This document shows, piece after piece, positions 20,667 to 29,140 of a stretch of 52,558 nucleotides of DNA (the first letter of the stretch is position 1; every line of letters starts with the position of its first letter). Both the position numbers and the translations under genes were made by a program. Under the pieces are notes generated by a model. That model ran no database searches. It saw nothing but the letters and a program-made list of their open reading frames with translations, and was not told the DNA's origin. The DNA is from Ferrithrix thermotolerans DSM 19514 (lineage in GTDB: Bacteria > Actinomycetota > Acidimicrobiia > Acidimicrobiales > Ilumatobacteraceae), in assembly GCA_945885515.1 (NCBI GenBank), contig CAMCZA010000002.1:1-52558 (forward strand). Direction: 5' to 3'.

Positions 20667-21731
20667 TCAGCGACGCGACCGCGCAAGGTTCTGCAAATCG
20701 GTGAAGTCTGCAATAAATATTGCGAGAGCAGTTGCAACACAAATCGCCGAAATAATCCAGAAGCGAATAATCACCGTGGTTTCGGGCCAGCCGATTTGCT
20801 CGAAGTGATGATGAATCGGCGAGTTACGCAGCAGTCGCTTTTTTCGTCCAGACGCTTTAAAAACTCCCATTTGTAATGCGACCGAACCAGCCTCAAAAAC
20901 ATTGATCCCACAAATTATTGGCAGCAACAATTGGGTATTGGTTGTAACCGCAAGCAAACCAAGTGCCGCCCCAAGTCCAAGGGCGCCGACATCGCCCATA
21001 AAAATTTTTGCTGGTGCGGCGTTCCACCACAAGAAACCACCGCATGCGCCGGCCAGTGAAGCCGACAAAACTGCAAGATCAAGTGGATTGATCACATTTT
21101 GATACAAGTTCGGATTTCGAAATACCCAATATCCGATAATTGTGAAGGCAACAAATCCAAACGCAGCAGAACCTGCGGCTAAACCGTCCAGCCCGTCAGT
21201 GATGTTGACGGCATTTGATGTTCCCCACACCATTAAAGCCGTCCAGATAACAAATAATGGCCAGGTAAAAGTAATGCCAGGAAGGTCTGATCTTGTAAAA
21301 GAAAGGGTTTCGCTTACGCCGGTGGCCGCTTGCAACCACCATGCCAATACGAGGCAGATCGCAAATGTGATGTAACCCTTTTTCTTCCAAAAAATTCCAC
21401 GATTGTGCTGGCGTTGCACTTTTAAAAAATCGTCCAAAAAACCAATCAAAGCCAAGACGAACACCGAAGCCCAAATGATCAATGCTTGATCCGAAAATGG
21501 CAAACCACGACGAATGTGCGCAAATGACCATCCCAAGCCCGCAGAGAGCAGAATTGCGATGCCTCCCATTGTTGGTGTTCCCTGTTTGCTCATGTGTTGA
21601 ACGGGTCCACGATCTTCAGCACCCAAAATCGGCTGACCTTTGCCGATCTTCCTAAATATTGATATCAATAGACGTGTGCTCGCAAGAGAGGCAATCATTG
21701 CGACACCGGCCGCTAACAAAATTGCAATCAC
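20667..21731 (-). CDS. mraY: Phospho-N-acetylmuramoyl-pentapeptide transferase
   Basis: 354 aa; KQGTPTMGGIAIL, NAVNITDGLDGLAAG, FMGDVGALGLGAALG, RNSPIHHHFE. Confidence 0.96.
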   Translation of the reverse strand: MIAILLAAGVAMIASLASTRLLISIFRKIGKGQPILGAEDRGPVQHMSKQGTPTMGGIAILLSAGLGWSFAHIRRGLPFSDQALIIWASVFVLALIGFLDDFLKVQRQHNRGIFWKKKGYITFAICLVLAWWLQAATGVSETLSFTRSDLPGITFTWPLFVIWTALMVWGTSNAVNITDGLDGLAAGSAAFGFVAFTIIGYWVFRNPNLYQNVINPLDLAVLSASLAGACGGFLWWNAAPAKIFMGDVGALGLGAALGLLAVTTNTQLLLPIICGINVFEAGSVALQMGVFKASGRKKRLLRNSPIHHHFEQIGWPETTVIIRFWIISAICVATALAIFIADFTDLQNLARSRR

Positions 21732-23167
21732 GAAGCCACCTTTAGTAGTTCTCTTGACACAACAGAATCATTAAATTCAATCTCAGTTGCACCTATTGTT
21801 TGAGTCGACTCATGACCTTTGCCAGCGATTACGACTATGTCTCCGCTAATTGCAGACGCGAAAGCCTGGGCAATCGCACTACGCCGATCAAGAATAACAT
21901 AAATCTTCTTTTGACGGCTCGAATCAATACCTGATTCAATTTCACTGGCAATTTCTGCTGCATCTTCAAATCTAGGATTGTCTGTTGTAATCACTACGAC
22001 ATCGGCAAGTTCACTTGCGACTCTGCCCATTATTGCTCGCTTGTTGTGATCTCGTCCGCCACCACATCCAAAGACGACTATTACTTGAGATAATTTCGAA
22101 ACAACTTTACGCGCGGAATGCAAAACATTTTCTAGCGCTTCTGGCGTGTGTGCATAGTCAACAACGACCCCAAATTTTTGACCAGCAACGACAGACTCAA
22201 ACCTTCCGGAAATAGCGTCCGCAGCAGCCAAACCTGTTGATATGTCGCTTGTGGCGACACCAAGTTTGACTGCTGCGTTCGCGGCAGCTAGCGCGTTCAT
22301 TAAATTAAAATGTCCACCTGTGGCTAGATGAATCTTTTCTCCACGCCAAGCAAATGAGACGCGAGAGACATCGGCTTCAATTTCTGAGGCATCGGTTATT
22401 CCAAATTCTTGTACCGAAATCTCATTCTTAGATTTCAGAGCAGAGATAAGTTTCTTACCATAGACATCATCTCGGTTGACAATGGCAATCTCAGAATATT
22501 GCTCGGTAAAAAGTTGCGACTTGGCGACAAAATAATTTTCGATGGTGTGATGAAAATCTAGGTGATCTTGGCCCAAGTTTGTGAAAACTGTCGCGGCAAA
22601 CTTTGTTCCGACAACTCGACACAAAACCAATGCGTGCGATGAGACTTCCATCACGACGGCTTTGGTTCCACGGTCAACTTCTTGTGACAGGGCCCGTTGA
22701 AGGTCGGTTGACTCTGGTGTCGTTCGCGTCCCAGAAAGAGTTCCGAATACTGCGGTGTCCCAACCATGCTGACGCAAGATTGCCGCGAGCAAATGTGCGG
22801 TCGTTGTTTTGCCGTTCGTACCAGTAACGCCAACAATTTTGATTTTTGAACTTGGTCTTCCGAAAAGTTCCGCTGCAAAATATCCCATTGCGTGGCGCAC
22901 ATCAGTTACGACAACTTGAGGAATATCTATCGCTAAGCGTCGTTGAGTGAGGACTGCCGACGCCCCATTATTGATTGCATCGTTAACAAAATTGTGACCA
23001 TCAGTAGTTTCGCCGACGACACAACAAAATATTGCACCACTACCGCTTTTATGCGAGTCGTGCGTAATGTCATTTACCATGACACTGGCATCACCTATGA
23101 TTTCGGTGACCGCGATCTCCTGCACTCCCGCAACTATTTGTGCGAGAGACCGTAATTTTGCAACCAT
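21728..23167 (-). CDS. murE: UDP-N-acetylmuramoyl-L-alanyl-D-glutamate--diamino acid ligase
   Basis: VTGTNGKTTTAHLLAAILR, FTNLGQDHLDFH, VVDYAHTPEALENVL, TTDNPRFEDAAEI. Confidence 0.93.
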   Translation of the reverse strand: MVAKLRSLAQIVAGVQEIAVTEIIGDASVMVNDITHDSHKSGSGAIFCCVVGETTDGHNFVNDAINNGASAVLTQRRLAIDIPQVVVTDVRHAMGYFAAELFGRPSSKIKIVGVTGTNGKTTTAHLLAAILRQHGWDTAVFGTLSGTRTTPESTDLQRALSQEVDRGTKAVVMEVSSHALVLCRVVGTKFAATVFTNLGQDHLDFHHTIENYFVAKSQLFTEQYSEIAIVNRDDVYGKKLISALKSKNEISVQEFGITDASEIEADVSRVSFAWRGEKIHLATGGHFNLMNALAAANAAVKLGVATSDISTGLAAADAISGRFESVVAGQKFGVVVDYAHTPEALENVLHSARKVVSKLSQVIVVFGCGGGRDHNKRAIMGRVASELADVVVITTDNPRFEDAAEIASEIESGIDSSRQKKIYVILDRRSAIAQAFASAISGDIVVIAGKGHESTQTIGATEIEFNDSVVSRELLKVAS

Positions 23168-23168
23168 T

Positions 23169-25124
23169 TCAGCGCACCGGACCAAGCTCGGCTGGACGAG
23201 GCCCAACACAGCCGGCGTCTCCTGCGGGAGGACGAATATTTAATTCATTGATTAATACCTGACCAATTCGAGCAAAGACTGGAGCAGCAGCCCTACCACC
23301 GAAACGATCTTTGGCCGTTGGATCTGGTTCATCAATTGACACCAAAACTGTCATTTGCGGATTGCCTGCTGGCAGAAAACCGGCAAAAGATGCAAAGTAC
23401 GCGAATGTTCCATCATCTGCCTCGTACTTGCCGTTGCTCTGAAGTTTGTAAGCGGTTCCAGTTTTTCCTGCGACGCTCATTCCAGAAAGTTGGGCAAGTG
23501 TTCCGGTTCCGTGACAGACGACATCCGTCATCATTCCGGCCATTGTCTTTGCTGTTGCTTCGCTCACGACCTGGCGCTTCTCGGACGCCGGCAAATTCTT
23601 CGAAACACCGTTTGCGTCAAGTGTTGACATTATTAGTTTCGGCGCAACATAAACACCTTTATTCGCAACGGTGTTCACTGCAGAGATCAGTTGCAAACCA
23701 CTGGCTGTATAGCCGTAGCCATAGGCAAAAGTAATCTTTTCAGTACCTTGCCAATCTTTTGCTGGCTTGAGTACTCCACGCGACTCATTTGGGTAGTTCA
23801 ACGGAGTCTTTACACCAAATCCGAACATCTTTAGATAATCATGATTTATTTCATTACTCAAAGTTCGTGAAATTATGACGGTTCCATTATTTGACGAGTC
23901 AACAAAAATTTTGCGAACGGTCATATCTTCTATCGGGTGAACATAGCCGTCAGAAACTTTGTACTCCCACTGGGTTCCCTTGTCATAGGTCTCTTGATAT
24001 GGGACCGTAAAAGTCGAGGCGGCATCTATTTTGCCTTCATTGATTGCTGCAGCAATGCTGAAAACTTTTGCCACGGACCCAGGCTCGTGAGATTCAATCG
24101 TTGAAAAGTTTCCAGACTCACTTGAATAACTTCCATCGTTGTTACGACGAATATTTGACATCGCATATATTTCACCCGTGTCCGTATCCATCACGATCAC
24201 CGAACCACCGCGAGCGCCAACAAATAAGACCTGCTGATAGAGAATCGAGTCAACTTGAAACTGGATTGTCCGGTCAATTGAAGTGACCAGTCTTTCTCCG
24301 GCAATTGCCTCGGTTACATCACTTGCACCTGCCGCCATTGACTTTCCACTTGCATTTACTTCGCGCGCAATTCGACCATCTTTGCCCGCAAGTAATTCTT
24401 GATACTGAAGTTCAAGACCAGAGATTCCAAGTCCATCAATATCTGTGCGCCCGACAAGCGCCAGCAACCCACTGCTTGTAAGAGCACGACCCGATTCGCG
24501 ATACGACGAAACACCTTTAAGACCGAGGGCGACAATAGTGTCAGCAATTTTTTGATCTGCCTGACGAGCCAAATACACAAAACTTGAAGACTTGTCTCGC
24601 ATCTTGATCGCCAATTCAAGTTCACTTTCTGGGGATAGGCGCATGATTCCTGCGACTACCCTGGCAACACCTTCTGGATCAATAACCGACCGAGGATCAG
24701 CAAAAACAGTGCGTGTCGGAATTGGCAGCGCTAGTTCACGACCATTTCTGTCAAGGATTGAGCCCCGCTCTGCGCGCAATGTTTGCACGCGGGTGCGTTG
24801 AGAGATACTCGCATCGCGATAATCACTTGCCCACTTAGTTTGCAACAGTGCAACGCGAACTCCGAGCCCAAACAACATTAGAGCTACGACCGAAAACATT
24901 ATTCGTGTGCGTTTACGCATCACTCCGGCCTTCAGGTCTTTAGTGAACGCATCGTAACCTTTGCCGATTAGCGAATTGGATCGATACGAAACCCCAGCGA
25001 TGTTCTCGCGGCGAGTATTCATTGCTCGAGCCTCGCGCTTGGAAACTCGACCGCCACTTGTAACTTTTTTGCGCTTGGATGCGCTGACACTATTTACTCG
25101 ACTCGCGCGAAGCGATTGGCTCAT
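23169..25124 (-). CDS. ftsI: Peptidoglycan D,D-transpeptidase FtsI / PBP3 (class B PBP)
   Basis: 651 aa; EPGSVAKVFS (SxxK), SSNNGT (SxN), VAGKTGTAYK (KTG); single N-terminal TM. Confidence 0.94.
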   Translation of the reverse strand: MSQSLRASRVNSVSASKRKKVTSGGRVSKREARAMNTRRENIAGVSYRSNSLIGKGYDAFTKDLKAGVMRKRTRIMFSVVALMLFGLGVRVALLQTKWASDYRDASISQRTRVQTLRAERGSILDRNGRELALPIPTRTVFADPRSVIDPEGVARVVAGIMRLSPESELELAIKMRDKSSSFVYLARQADQKIADTIVALGLKGVSSYRESGRALTSSGLLALVGRTDIDGLGISGLELQYQELLAGKDGRIAREVNASGKSMAAGASDVTEAIAGERLVTSIDRTIQFQVDSILYQQVLFVGARGGSVIVMDTDTGEIYAMSNIRRNNDGSYSSESGNFSTIESHEPGSVAKVFSIAAAINEGKIDAASTFTVPYQETYDKGTQWEYKVSDGYVHPIEDMTVRKIFVDSSNNGTVIISRTLSNEINHDYLKMFGFGVKTPLNYPNESRGVLKPAKDWQGTEKITFAYGYGYTASGLQLISAVNTVANKGVYVAPKLIMSTLDANGVSKNLPASEKRQVVSEATAKTMAGMMTDVVCHGTGTLAQLSGMSVAGKTGTAYKLQSNGKYEADDGTFAYFASFAGFLPAGNPQMTVLVSIDEPDPTAKDRFGGRAAAPVFARIGQVLINELNIRPPAGDAGCVGPRPAELGPVR

Positions 25125-25828
25125 GGTGCCGAACCAGTGGTCTCTAAAATTAAGTCATCTGATGTTTTTGGCTTGGCGATTGCCTCGTCCATTTCGCCAG
25201 TTGAAGCAAGCACCATTGTCACAACTTCAGCCGGCACATCTTCAAATTTTGCACCAGAACCCGGCCACATTCCCAAGATGATTGCTTGCGCCCTTAAATA
25301 ATCTGGCGCCCGCAACTCTGCTCTTTGCTGTCGCAATTCGTTGTAGTGCTGGCGGGCAAGTCGCACATCGGTGCTAACTCTGTCCAAGCGAAGTTGTTGT
25401 TCGGCAATAACTGTTTGAAAAATCACGATGAATGCAAGCACCGATGTGAGCACAACTATCAGCGTCGTTGCTTTTGAAAACTTTGATTTCGTAATTGGCC
25501 TGACTACCCGAAGTTCAGGCGGATTAGCTTTGCGTCGCGTGGCTTGTCGAGCGACTGGTCGCGTAACTTGTTGAGCGACTGGTCGCGTAACTGGTCGAGC
25601 AACTTGTTGCGGTACTGGTCGCGTAACTTGACGAGCAACTTGACGAGTTACTGGTCGAGTAACTGACTGGGTACCACCACGAGCGACTTGTCGAGCAACT
25701 GGTCGAGCGACTGGTCTCGTAACTTGTCGAGTGACTGGCTGCGTATTATTGCGCTTTCTCGCCCGATGCACTGGCTCTGTTCGTAGGTGACGAACAGGTG
25801 GCTGGCGATGCTCCATTGCCGCCGACAT
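25121..25828 (-). CDS. FtsL-like divisome bitopic protein with tetrapeptide-repeat cytoplasmic tail
   Basis: Positioned between rsmH and ftsI; TM FSKATTLIVVLTSVLAFIVIFQTVIA followed by a coiled-coil-like segment; start taken as MSAAMEHR after the rsmH stop. Confidence 0.75.
   Translation of the reverse strand: MSAAMEHRQPPVRHLRTEPVHRARKRNNTQPVTRQVTRPVARPVARQVARGGTQSVTRPVTRQVARQVTRPVPQQVARPVTRPVAQQVTRPVARQATRRKANPPELRVVRPITKSKFSKATTLIVVLTSVLAFIVIFQTVIAEQQLRLDRVSTDVRLARQHYNELRQQRAELRAPDYLRAQAIILGMWPGSGAKFEDVPAEVVTMVLASTGEMDEAIAKPKTSDDLILETTGSAP
25540..25745 (-). repeat. Degenerate tandem 12-bp repeat encoding [VA][TA]R[PQ] tetrapeptides in ftsL
   Basis: Plus strand shows repeated gcaacttgtcga/gtaactggtcgc-type units; protein PVTRQVTRPVARPVARQVAR...RPVARQATRR. 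Confidence 0.9.
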
Positions 25829-25829
25829 T

Positions 25830-26828
25830 TCAGCCCACCGCCCCGGCAAAAGTTTTTTCAATGACCCGCAGTCGTGCAGATTTTGCACGCCGATTTTCAG
25901 ACTGTTCTATATCGCTTGGATGCTGAGAAATTCGCACCCGCCGACCTCGTCGCTGACCTAGTTGAGACTCATGCACAAACGGTGATCCAATTTTTGGTTC
26001 ATCGGTGTCATTTTCCGCAGATCGAAATACTTGTTTAACTATTCGATTTTCTCCAGAGTGGTAAGTCAAAACAGCGACGCGCCCACCGACGTTGGTGGCG
26101 TCTATTGCGGTTTGCAACGCCTGCGCAAGAATCTCGAGTTCTTTATTTACTTCAATACGAATTGCTTGAAATGTCCGCTTTGCAGGGTGCCCTCCGGTTC
26201 TGCGCGCTGGCGCAGGAATTGCCGAGACAATAATTTCTGCCAAGTGAATAGTCGTATTAATAGGTCGAGCAGCGACAATTGCGCGGGCAATGCGACGCGC
26301 AAATCGCTCATCGGCATTGCTGGCGATCAAATGTGCCAACTCCGACTCTTCGTAAGTATTTACCACATCAGCAGCGCTTACTTCACCGCGCTGATCCATT
26401 CGCATGTCAAGTGGTCCATCATTGCGATACGAAAATCCGCGCTCTGCAATATCTAATTGCGGAGAAGAAACACCTAGATCAAAAAGCGCGCCAGAGATTT
26501 GATCTATTGATAACTCTGCTAATACTTGGTTTAGAGAATCGAAACGAGCCCTTCGAATTGTCAGGCGACCATGAACCGAAGGGTCTTCGACGATCATTTT
26601 TTGTGCATTGGCAACTGCAAACGCATCTTGATCTAACCCCAAAATTTGTAGCGAAGGATGGGCTTTCAAAATTGCTTTTGAGTGTCCGCCAAGACCAAAT
26701 GTTGCATCAACAACAACACCAGCAGGAACCGTGGCGAAACATTCAACAATCTCGTCGACCATCACGGGGTCGTGTGAATTAGAAATCGAATCAGATGATT
26801 TGGACTGTGAGTTTTTTTGACTTGTCAT
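25830..26828 (-). CDS. rsmH: 16S rRNA (cytosine(1402)-N4)-methyltransferase
   Basis: HDPVMVDEIVE, VDATFGLGGHSKAIL, FDLGVSSPQLDIAERGFSYRNDGPLDMRMD, AVLTYHSGENRIVKQVF. Confidence 0.95.
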   Translation of the reverse strand: MTSQKNSQSKSSDSISNSHDPVMVDEIVECFATVPAGVVVDATFGLGGHSKAILKAHPSLQILGLDQDAFAVANAQKMIVEDPSVHGRLTIRRARFDSLNQVLAELSIDQISGALFDLGVSSPQLDIAERGFSYRNDGPLDMRMDQRGEVSAADVVNTYEESELAHLIASNADERFARRIARAIVAARPINTTIHLAEIIVSAIPAPARRTGGHPAKRTFQAIRIEVNKELEILAQALQTAIDATNVGGRVAVLTYHSGENRIVKQVFRSAENDTDEPKIGSPFVHESQLGQRRGRRVRISQHPSDIEQSENRRAKSARLRVIEKTFAGAVG

Positions 26829-26850
26829 GAAAGTTGTGCAACTCACAACT

Positions 26851-27006
26851 CGTCACTGCTGTTGCCTCGCTTATCAGCAGCCCCCCGATCAACGATGCTC
26901 TCGGGATTTCTCCCCGAAATACGAGATAGTAGCGAGCGGAGTTGAGTGCTATCCATCTTGTTGATCGGAAGACTGCTGATAAGCGAAACTCATGCAACTT
27001 GTGACG
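26851..27006 (-). ncRNA. Structured 5' leader RNA of rsmH; candidate cis-regulatory element, possibly the mraW RNA motif
   Basis: Nested perfect arms: cgtcac/gtgacg, gttgc/gcaac, cgcttatcagcag/ctgctgataagcg (13 bp), ccgatcaac/gttgatcgg (9 bp), gatg/catc. Confidence 0.7.
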
Positions 27007-27045
27007 GTTGCGAAAAGAGTTTGTTGCTCGACCTCCCTTCTTCTT

Positions 27046-27459
27046 TTACTCGGTGCCAGCTAGTTCTTGTGCACCCGAATCGCTGATTCGCTGATGGCGC
27101 TGTGGATCCCAAATTTCAACTCTGTCAAACGAACCGCTGACGATGACTCTTGAGTTCAGTTCAAGTCCTGCATATGCGCGCAACTTTTCGTCAACATTGA
27201 TGCGGCCTTGCGCATCGACTGTTACTTCAATCATGTTCGATGCCAATGCGCGTTGTTGCTTGCGATCCATTTCGCCGCGACGAACTTTTTCCATCGCATC
27301 GTTGGCGACTGATAAAAAAGCCTCGGTGGTTAAGACATCAACGCACTTATCGCGACCAAGGGCGAGATAGCACTTTGGCTCAAGTCTTGGACGAAAAGCG
27401 GCCGGCAGAGCGATGCGACCTTTAGGGTCCAATTGACGCTCATGTGCACCTACAAACAC
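27046..27459 (-). CDS. mraZ: Transcriptional regulator MraZ (GTG start)
   Basis: VFVGAHERQLDPKGRIALPAAFRP...YLALGRDKCVDVLT; GGAGG ribosome-binding site immediately upstream of GTG at 27459; the upstream part of the listed ORF overlaps the operator. Confidence 0.93.
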   Translation of the reverse strand: MFVGAHERQLDPKGRIALPAAFRPRLEPKCYLALGRDKCVDVLTTEAFLSVANDAMEKVRRGEMDRKQQRALASNMIEVTVDAQGRINVDEKLRAYAGLELNSRVIVSGSFDRVEIWDPQRHQRISDSGAQELAGTE

Positions 27460-27535
27460 TGTTCCTCCGCTTTGTCCCAAAACCCATTCACTGACGGGAT
27501 TTGGAGCTCCCTCCGCTTCCCGATCGTTACTATAA

Positions 27536-27580
27536 CCCACTTTGCCCCACCAATGCACACTTTCCCCCACTATTCCCCAC
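27536..27580 (-). promoter_or_regulatory. MraZ-type operator: five 10-bp-phased units, four matching GTGGG and one degenerate
   Basis: Minus strand GTGGGGAATA GTGGGGGAAA GTGTGCATTG GTGGGGCAAA GTGGG, next to a possible -10 TATAGT (27534-27529). Confidence 0.8.
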
Positions 27581-27683
27581 AAATTTTTGGCATGGCAAAT
27601 CCACTAAAAAGTGCTGTTTTGAAAGCTATTTAGGTTCTTTTAACGGATTAGTTGCGAGCGAAAAACGAGCGCCCGCAAAAGTG

Positions 27684-28364
27684 CTAGCGCAATTCGGCTA
27701 GCGAGATTAGCGAGTCGGCGATCTGACTTAGACCCCCACAAACCCCTGTTTTTATTGACTTAAGGCCGCTATCGATGGCTGGGTTCGCCTGACTGAGCCG
27801 AGCAAAATCTAGGTACTTTTCGTAGACATCACTCGACCACCGACTATGCAACATGCATTGGAATCTTGCCATCTCACGAGTTCTACGCTGAGAAATTCCA
27901 ATTAATTTTTCACCGTGAAGAGTCACTTCGCCAGGACCAAGACCAGCAAAACAAACTAATTCAGAAACCTCATTGCGCTCAAGCCCACCACGATGAACGA
28001 TCAGCTGATCGCGCGCGGCAACATCATTTTCGGCCAGCGCGTCCGCCCACAATTCGCCAACCCACCACATTGCTTGTCCGACATCGTCACTCCACAACAC
28101 ATCGTTGCGTTCAATCACAATGTCAATCCACAGGTGCTCGTTTGTGCCGAGATAGACAACCCCGCCGCCACTGCGCCGCCGCACAACACTTACTCCATCG
28201 AGGTCGCAAGCTTGTTGATTGATAATTTCAAATGATTGTTTTGAACCCAACACGATTGCAGATTCGGTGATTGACGAGCGCCAAATTGATCTCTCTGCCG
28301 GCAATTCTCGAGAATGCACATTCTCTGGCGAGTCGTGCAGATGATGAACTTTCCAAGAACTCAT
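27684..28364 (-). CDS. Lipoate--protein ligase A-like (BPL/LPL family) protein
   Basis: 226 aa; VVRRRSGGGVVYLGTNEHLWIDIVI and LHGEKLIGISQRRTR. Confidence 0.8.
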   Translation of the reverse strand: MSSWKVHHLHDSPENVHSRELPAERSIWRSSITESAIVLGSKQSFEIINQQACDLDGVSVVRRRSGGGVVYLGTNEHLWIDIVIERNDVLWSDDVGQAMWWVGELWADALAENDVAARDQLIVHRGGLERNEVSELVCFAGLGPGEVTLHGEKLIGISQRRTREMARFQCMLHSRWSSDVYEKYLDFARLSQANPAIDSGLKSIKTGVCGGLSQIADSLISLAELR

Positions 28365-28385
28365 CGAATATTTTTCAGACGCAAT

Positions 28386-28883
28386 CTAAGACGCGTAGGC
28401 GAGATACTGTTTCCATTCTTCTGGAATTCTGCCAACAGAAACCGTGATCCACGCAAGTTCGCGCGGAGTGTGCGGTTTATTTGCCAACAACATACCGGCT
28501 TCGTCAGGGGTGCGATCTCGCTTCTTTAAATTGCAGCCTCGACACGCTGCCGTGACATTCTCCCAAATATGCATTCCACCACGGGACCGCGGCATTACAT
28601 GATCAATGCTGTCGGCCAACGCACCACAATACTGACACCGATGATTATCGCGGGCGAATATTGCGCGCCTCGACATTGCCGTTCGTCGATGATAAGGAAC
28701 TTTCACGACATACCGCAAGCGAATTACTAATGGACCTGGCATCACAAAAGTTTCGGCACGAATTTGAGTTCCATCATCTTCGACAATTTCAGCTTTATCC
28801 GAAAGAATCAGACCAATCGCACGACGAGCAGAGACAATTGAAAGCGGTTCAAATGTCGCATTGAGTACGAGTGCGCTTCTCAT
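28386..28883 (-). CDS. HNH endonuclease family protein
   Basis: 165 aa; ALVLNATFEPLSIVSARRAIGLIL, RDNHRCQYCG, DHVMPRSRGGMHIWENVTAACRGCNLKK. Confidence 0.9.
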   Translation of the reverse strand: MRSALVLNATFEPLSIVSARRAIGLILSDKAEIVEDDGTQIRAETFVMPGPLVIRLRYVVKVPYHRRTAMSRRAIFARDNHRCQYCGALADSIDHVMPRSRGGMHIWENVTAACRGCNLKKRDRTPDEAGMLLANKPHTPRELAWITVSVGRIPEEWKQYLAYAS

Positions 28884-29137
28884 CTGAAATCTTTCACCCA
28901 GGTCAGATAACTCAACACATCGGCTACTTCAACGACATGCTGATGATCACCGTATTGAGTGATTAAACGAAAGCGCAGGTAGTCGCGTGTGGGTATCGGC
29001 AGAAATGGCGAAGTCGCCCACCATCGACGCGGAATCAAACGAAACAATTGTCTGACTGCGGTGAGCCATAGATCGGGGCGCCGCAAGATGGCAGTAAAAA
29101 TCGACGCACCAGACTGCAGGCTCGATAAAACCTTCAT
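28880..29137 (-). CDS. Small conserved-looking hypothetical protein
   Basis: 85 aa ORF with 4-bp overlap to the HNH gene; RRWWATSPFLPIPTRDYLRFRLITQYG. Confidence 0.65.
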   Translation of the reverse strand: MKVLSSLQSGASIFTAILRRPDLWLTAVRQLFRLIPRRWWATSPFLPIPTRDYLRFRLITQYGDHQHVVEVADVLSYLTWVKDFR

Positions 29138-29140
29138 GGA

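Noticed and set aside
27460-27582. N-terminal extension of MraZ in the ORF track
   Set aside because: It would translate the MraZ operator repeats; a GGAGG-preceded GTG at 27459 fits the MraZ N-terminus better.
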